A stretch of DNA of 37,329 nucleotides from an uncultured Eubacterium sp. (GTDB taxonomy: Bacteria; Bacillota; Clostridia; Lachnospirales; Lachnospiraceae). How positions within the stretch are numbered: the first letter of the stretch is position 1; each line of letters begins with the position of its first letter. The position numbers and the translations under genes are program-made. The notes beneath the pieces are model-generated. The model was not told where the DNA came from and did no database searches. It saw only the letters and a list, made by a program, of their open reading frames with translations. The DNA lies in contig CAMEJP010000019.1 in the NCBI GenBank assembly GCA_945920185.1, positions 1-37,329 of the forward strand, read 5' to 3'. Of the stretch, positions 35,400 to 37,329 are shown in pieces.

Positions 35400-36245
35400 T
35401 TAAAAGACAATGCCCGTAAATTCTATCAATATGCCCCATGCCACACTCACAAAATATAAAAGTGCCATTATCGATATATTTTTCTTTATATTTTTATTTG
35501 CCATAAACAACACCAGCACACCCACTCCGGCACTTACCAAAAGTCCTGACATCATGGCACCGGCACTGATTATACCGTCAAGATACAGTTCTGTTATAAT
35601 AACCGAACCGGCACAGTTTGGAATCAAACCTACAAGAGCCGCAAGAAACTCACCAAGCAGCGGGATATCCACAAGCACTCCCGTAAGCACATCTTCCCCG
35701 CCATGTTCGATAATCATATCAACAACAAAAGAAATGGCAAATATAATCAAAAATACCTTAACCGTATGTGAAAGCGCACTCTTTAAATAGCTGTGATTAG
35801 AGCAACATCCGCAGCCGCCTGTTGCAAGTATTCCGTCGTCAGCTGGCCTGCTCTTATCCTGTTTCACGGCTACAAGTCCCACAAGCTCTATAATAAAACC
35901 GGTGACCATACCTATAAACACCTTTGTACCTATGATTTTAAGCATGGTACTAATGGGAACCGCCTCTGATATAAGTATCGGAAGCATCTCATCCGATGTG
36001 GAAAGATAAATGGATATAAGTGTTCCGAGAGTAATTACTCTTCCTGCATAAAAGCCCGAAGCAGCCGCCGAAAAACCGCACTGAGGAAATACACCCAAAA
36101 GACTTCCGAAAAACGGTCCGCTCTTTCCGGCACGCTTAATCATCCTTCTTGTCTTGTCTCCCGCCTTGTTTTCTATAAGATCCATTAAGAGATATGTCAA
36201 AAACAGAAACGGTACTAATTTTAAACTGTCTATTAATGCTTCCAT
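35400..36245 (-). CDS. Multi-pass permease, ArsP_2 / putative manganese (heavy-metal) transporter type
   Basis: A 281-residue integral membrane protein with about eight hydrophobic segments in two related halves. Each half holds a Pro-x-Cys motif: GVFPQCGFS (51-59) and GLIPNCAGS (206-214). The pattern and the central loop GGCGCCSNH (143-151), with three Cys and a His, match what I know of the ArsP_2 family (formerly DUF2899), annotated as heavy-metal exporter or putative manganese transporter. Substrate is not determinable here. Co-transcription with a Fur-family regulator supports a metal cargo. ATG 36245 has TGAGGT as SD. Confidence 0.72.
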   Translation of the reverse strand: MEALIDSLKLVPFLFLTYLLMDLIENKAGDKTRRMIKRAGKSGPFFGSLLGVFPQCGFSAAASGFYAGRVITLGTLISIYLSTSDEMLPILISEAVPISTMLKIIGTKVFIGMVTGFIIELVGLVAVKQDKSRPADDGILATGGCGCCSNHSYLKSALSHTVKVFLIIFAISFVVDMIIEHGGEDVLTGVLVDIPLLGEFLAALVGLIPNCAGSVIITELYLDGIISAGAMMSGLLVSAGVGVLVLFMANKNIKKNISIMALLYFVSVAWGILIEFTGIVF

Positions 36246-36286
36246 AGCTACCTCACATTCATCATCTCAATTTTCATGCCAAACGC

Positions 36287-36327
36287 AAAAATGCAAATAA
36301 GTCGCTTTTGCAACTTATTTGCATTTT
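36287..36327 (-). terminator. Strong hairpin with T-runs, also a candidate operator
   Basis: Perfect 15-bp arms (36288-36302 and 36313-36327) around a 10-nt loop, with T-rich tracts on either side; on the minus strand TTTTT follows. It would end transcription of the upstream helicase/nuclease gene. It also contains two overlapping 15-bp near-palindromes of the 7-1-7 type, TGCAAATAAGTTGCA at 36309-36323 (minus strand) and a weaker copy at 36292-36306, placed at the start site of the permease promoter. Confidence 0.8.
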
Positions 36328-36351
36328 ATTATATTTTCTGATGGCTGTCAA
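36323..36351 (-). promoter_or_regulatory. Near-consensus promoter of the permease-Fur operon
   Basis: Minus-strand TTGACA (36346-36351), 17-bp spacer, TAAAAT (36323-36328). The transcription start would fall inside the large palindrome at 36288-36327, so a bound Fur-family dimer would block it. The promoter lies 18 bp after the stop of the upstream gene. Confidence 0.75.
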
Positions 36352-36369
36352 GCATTATTTTAATATATT

Positions 36370-37329
36370 CTATTCATATATACTTATGTGCTCATTTTCC
36401 TTAAGAATTACGGCACCTTCCTTTAAAGCACAGTCTATGGCTTCATTAACATTTTCCGTCATGGAATTTCCAAGCTTACTGTAGCCGAACAGCTTTCCAA
36501 CCTCGCGTACAAGGTCTGTGCGCTCAAGACTTATCTGCTCCGCAACAACGCTTTTAACAGCATTTTTCAGTTCTTCCACGGCTATGTCGGAAATCTCGCG
36601 TCTGCTTTCGGTATCCTTCGGCACCCTGAAAGCATCATATTTTTCCGGCTTCTGACCGTCATCCCAGAAAAATACATTATCACTACTTTCCGTGCGTGTA
36701 AGCTTAAGTTCATCATAAATAAATTCAAGCCTTTTTGTAACCCTTGCCGTCACTCTGCTAATTCCAAAACCTTCTGCCACTCTCTTTCCAAGAGATGTTT
36801 TACTTATAGGAGCCTCAATGTGAAGAATATCATATATTATCTGCTCCATCTTAGGCATATAGTCGTCATTGTAAAAGTCCTCCTGATAATGCCATCTTGT
36901 AAATACATATTCCTCATACACCGGATATGACGATACATTTTCAGACGGATTTTCTTTTTCAAAAACAATTCCCGATGCGTCTGTATATTCCTTAGAAGTA
37001 TTCTGAGTCACATCGCCTGATGATATGTTGTTTGCATCATCGTTTTCTTTACCTTCATTCTGAGATGAAGGATGCCTCATATCATCTAAAGCCTTTTCAA
37101 TCTCAGCTTTTATAGCCTGAAGCACCTTTTCCTTATTGTCAAGATAGTCAAGCGTCCACACGCGCATCAATCTCCAGCCAAGTCCTTTAAGCACGCTTGG
37201 CTGCAGGATGTTTCTGTCCCTTGCGGTGCTGCTGCCGGCATATGTGCTACCGTCGCACATAATTCCGAGCAGATATTCCTTTGGATTGTCAGGCTTTACC
37301 ACACCTATGTCTATTTGGTATTCCGAACA
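36370..37329 (-). CDS. C-terminal part of a DUF4011/DUF3320-type helicase-nuclease protein (5' part outside window)
   Basis: The frame is open to the window edge; 319 residues are visible. A GTG at 37302 should not be taken as a start, because the reading continues upstream as SEYQIDIGVV. The first 75 residues match the Vsr-like MTES_1575 nuclease fold: QIDIGVV, LLGIMCDG, ARDRNILQPSVLKGLGW and RVWTLDYL. An acidic, Ser/Asn-rich linker follows (about 80-145), then DUF3320 in two parts (about 150-210 with RVAEGFGISRVTARV, and 255-319 with REVGKLFGYSKLG). These domains normally end large SF1 helicases with DUF4011. Some have been described as phage-defence proteins (Hhe). It ends with a strong terminator. 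Confidence 0.72.
   Translation of the reverse strand, partial: CSEYQIDIGVVKPDNPKEYLLGIMCDGSTYAGSSTARDRNILQPSVLKGLGWRLMRVWTLDYLDNKEKVLQAIKAEIEKALDDMRHPSSQNEGKENDDANNISSGDVTQNTSKEYTDASGIVFEKENPSENVSSYPVYEEYVFTRWHYQEDFYNDDYMPKMEQIIYDILHIEAPISKTSLGKRVAEGFGISRVTARVTKRLEFIYDELKLTRTESSDNVFFWDDGQKPEKYDAFRVPKDTESRREISDIAVEELKNAVKSVVAEQISLERTDLVREVGKLFGYSKLGNSMTENVNEAIDCALKEGAVILKENEHISIYE

Noticed and set aside
1..37329. tRNA, rRNA or prophage genes
   Set aside because: No cloverleaf with a CCA-type end, rRNA stretch, integrase or phage structural gene was recognised anywhere by eye.

Overview
The window is a gene-dense bacterial chromosome segment. It most likely comes from a member of the Lachnospiraceae (Clostridia, Bacillota). 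The basis is family-level: modest GC, Gram-positive SigA-type promoters with 17-18 bp spacers, strong GGAGG-type ribosome binding sites, HPr kinase with a Crh-like protein, and lineage-restricted families (DUF6145-like, DUF4317) among low-GC Gram-positive housekeeping genes. Thirty-four protein-coding genes are supported. Thirty-three lie on the minus strand and one (a DUF4317 protein) on the plus strand. Both window edges cut genes: lysS at the left and a large helicase/nuclease-type gene at the right. I see no tRNA, rRNA, CRISPR array, transposase or integrase.

Right to left, in the direction of most transcription: (i) 36370-37329, the C-terminus of a DUF4011/DUF3320-type protein with a Vsr-like nuclease fold, possibly a phage-defence gene. 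(ii) 34965-36351, a metal-type permease and Fur-family regulator operon whose near-consensus promoter is followed at once by a double palindrome. (iii) 33603-34730, the plus-strand DUF4317 gene with its own promoter and terminator, followed by a highly folded intergenic element. (iv) 28119-33374, a redox and Fe-S flavoured run: metF, fliB-like, mrp, a C_GCAxxG_C_C protein, trxA, trxB and a YfcE-type phosphoesterase. (v) 23089-28156, a 1123-residue TPR protein with a J-like N-terminus, coupled to an HscC-type Hsp70. (vi) 21037-22989 ftsH and 19093-20931 uvrC. (vii) 9505-19039, a carbon-signalling, envelope and replication cluster: hprK, ROK glucokinase, murB, rapZ, whiA, a Crh-like HPr, dnaE and pfkA. 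(viii) 8639-9415, a TrmH/SpoU methyltransferase, then a monocistronic SleB-like lipoprotein hydrolase. (ix) 5827-7229, nfeD with a QmcA-type SPFH protein. (x) 1-5730, argF, a small membrane protein, birA, a DUF6145-like gene, dusB, greA and lysS.

Functionally, HPr kinase, the Crh-like protein, glucokinase and phosphofructokinase lie within 10 kb of each other. HprK and Crh belong to the catabolite-control circuit that, in Bacillus, responds to the product of PfkA. The Crh-like protein has Asp at position 15 where HPr has the phosphorylatable His, but keeps Ser46, so it should be a regulator only. The HscC/J-TPR pair is the best candidate for a poorly described system, because its J-like domain lacks the canonical HPD triad. 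A dispersed family of hairpin-forming intercistronic repeats that end in a Shine-Dalgarno sequence is the most unusual non-coding signal.
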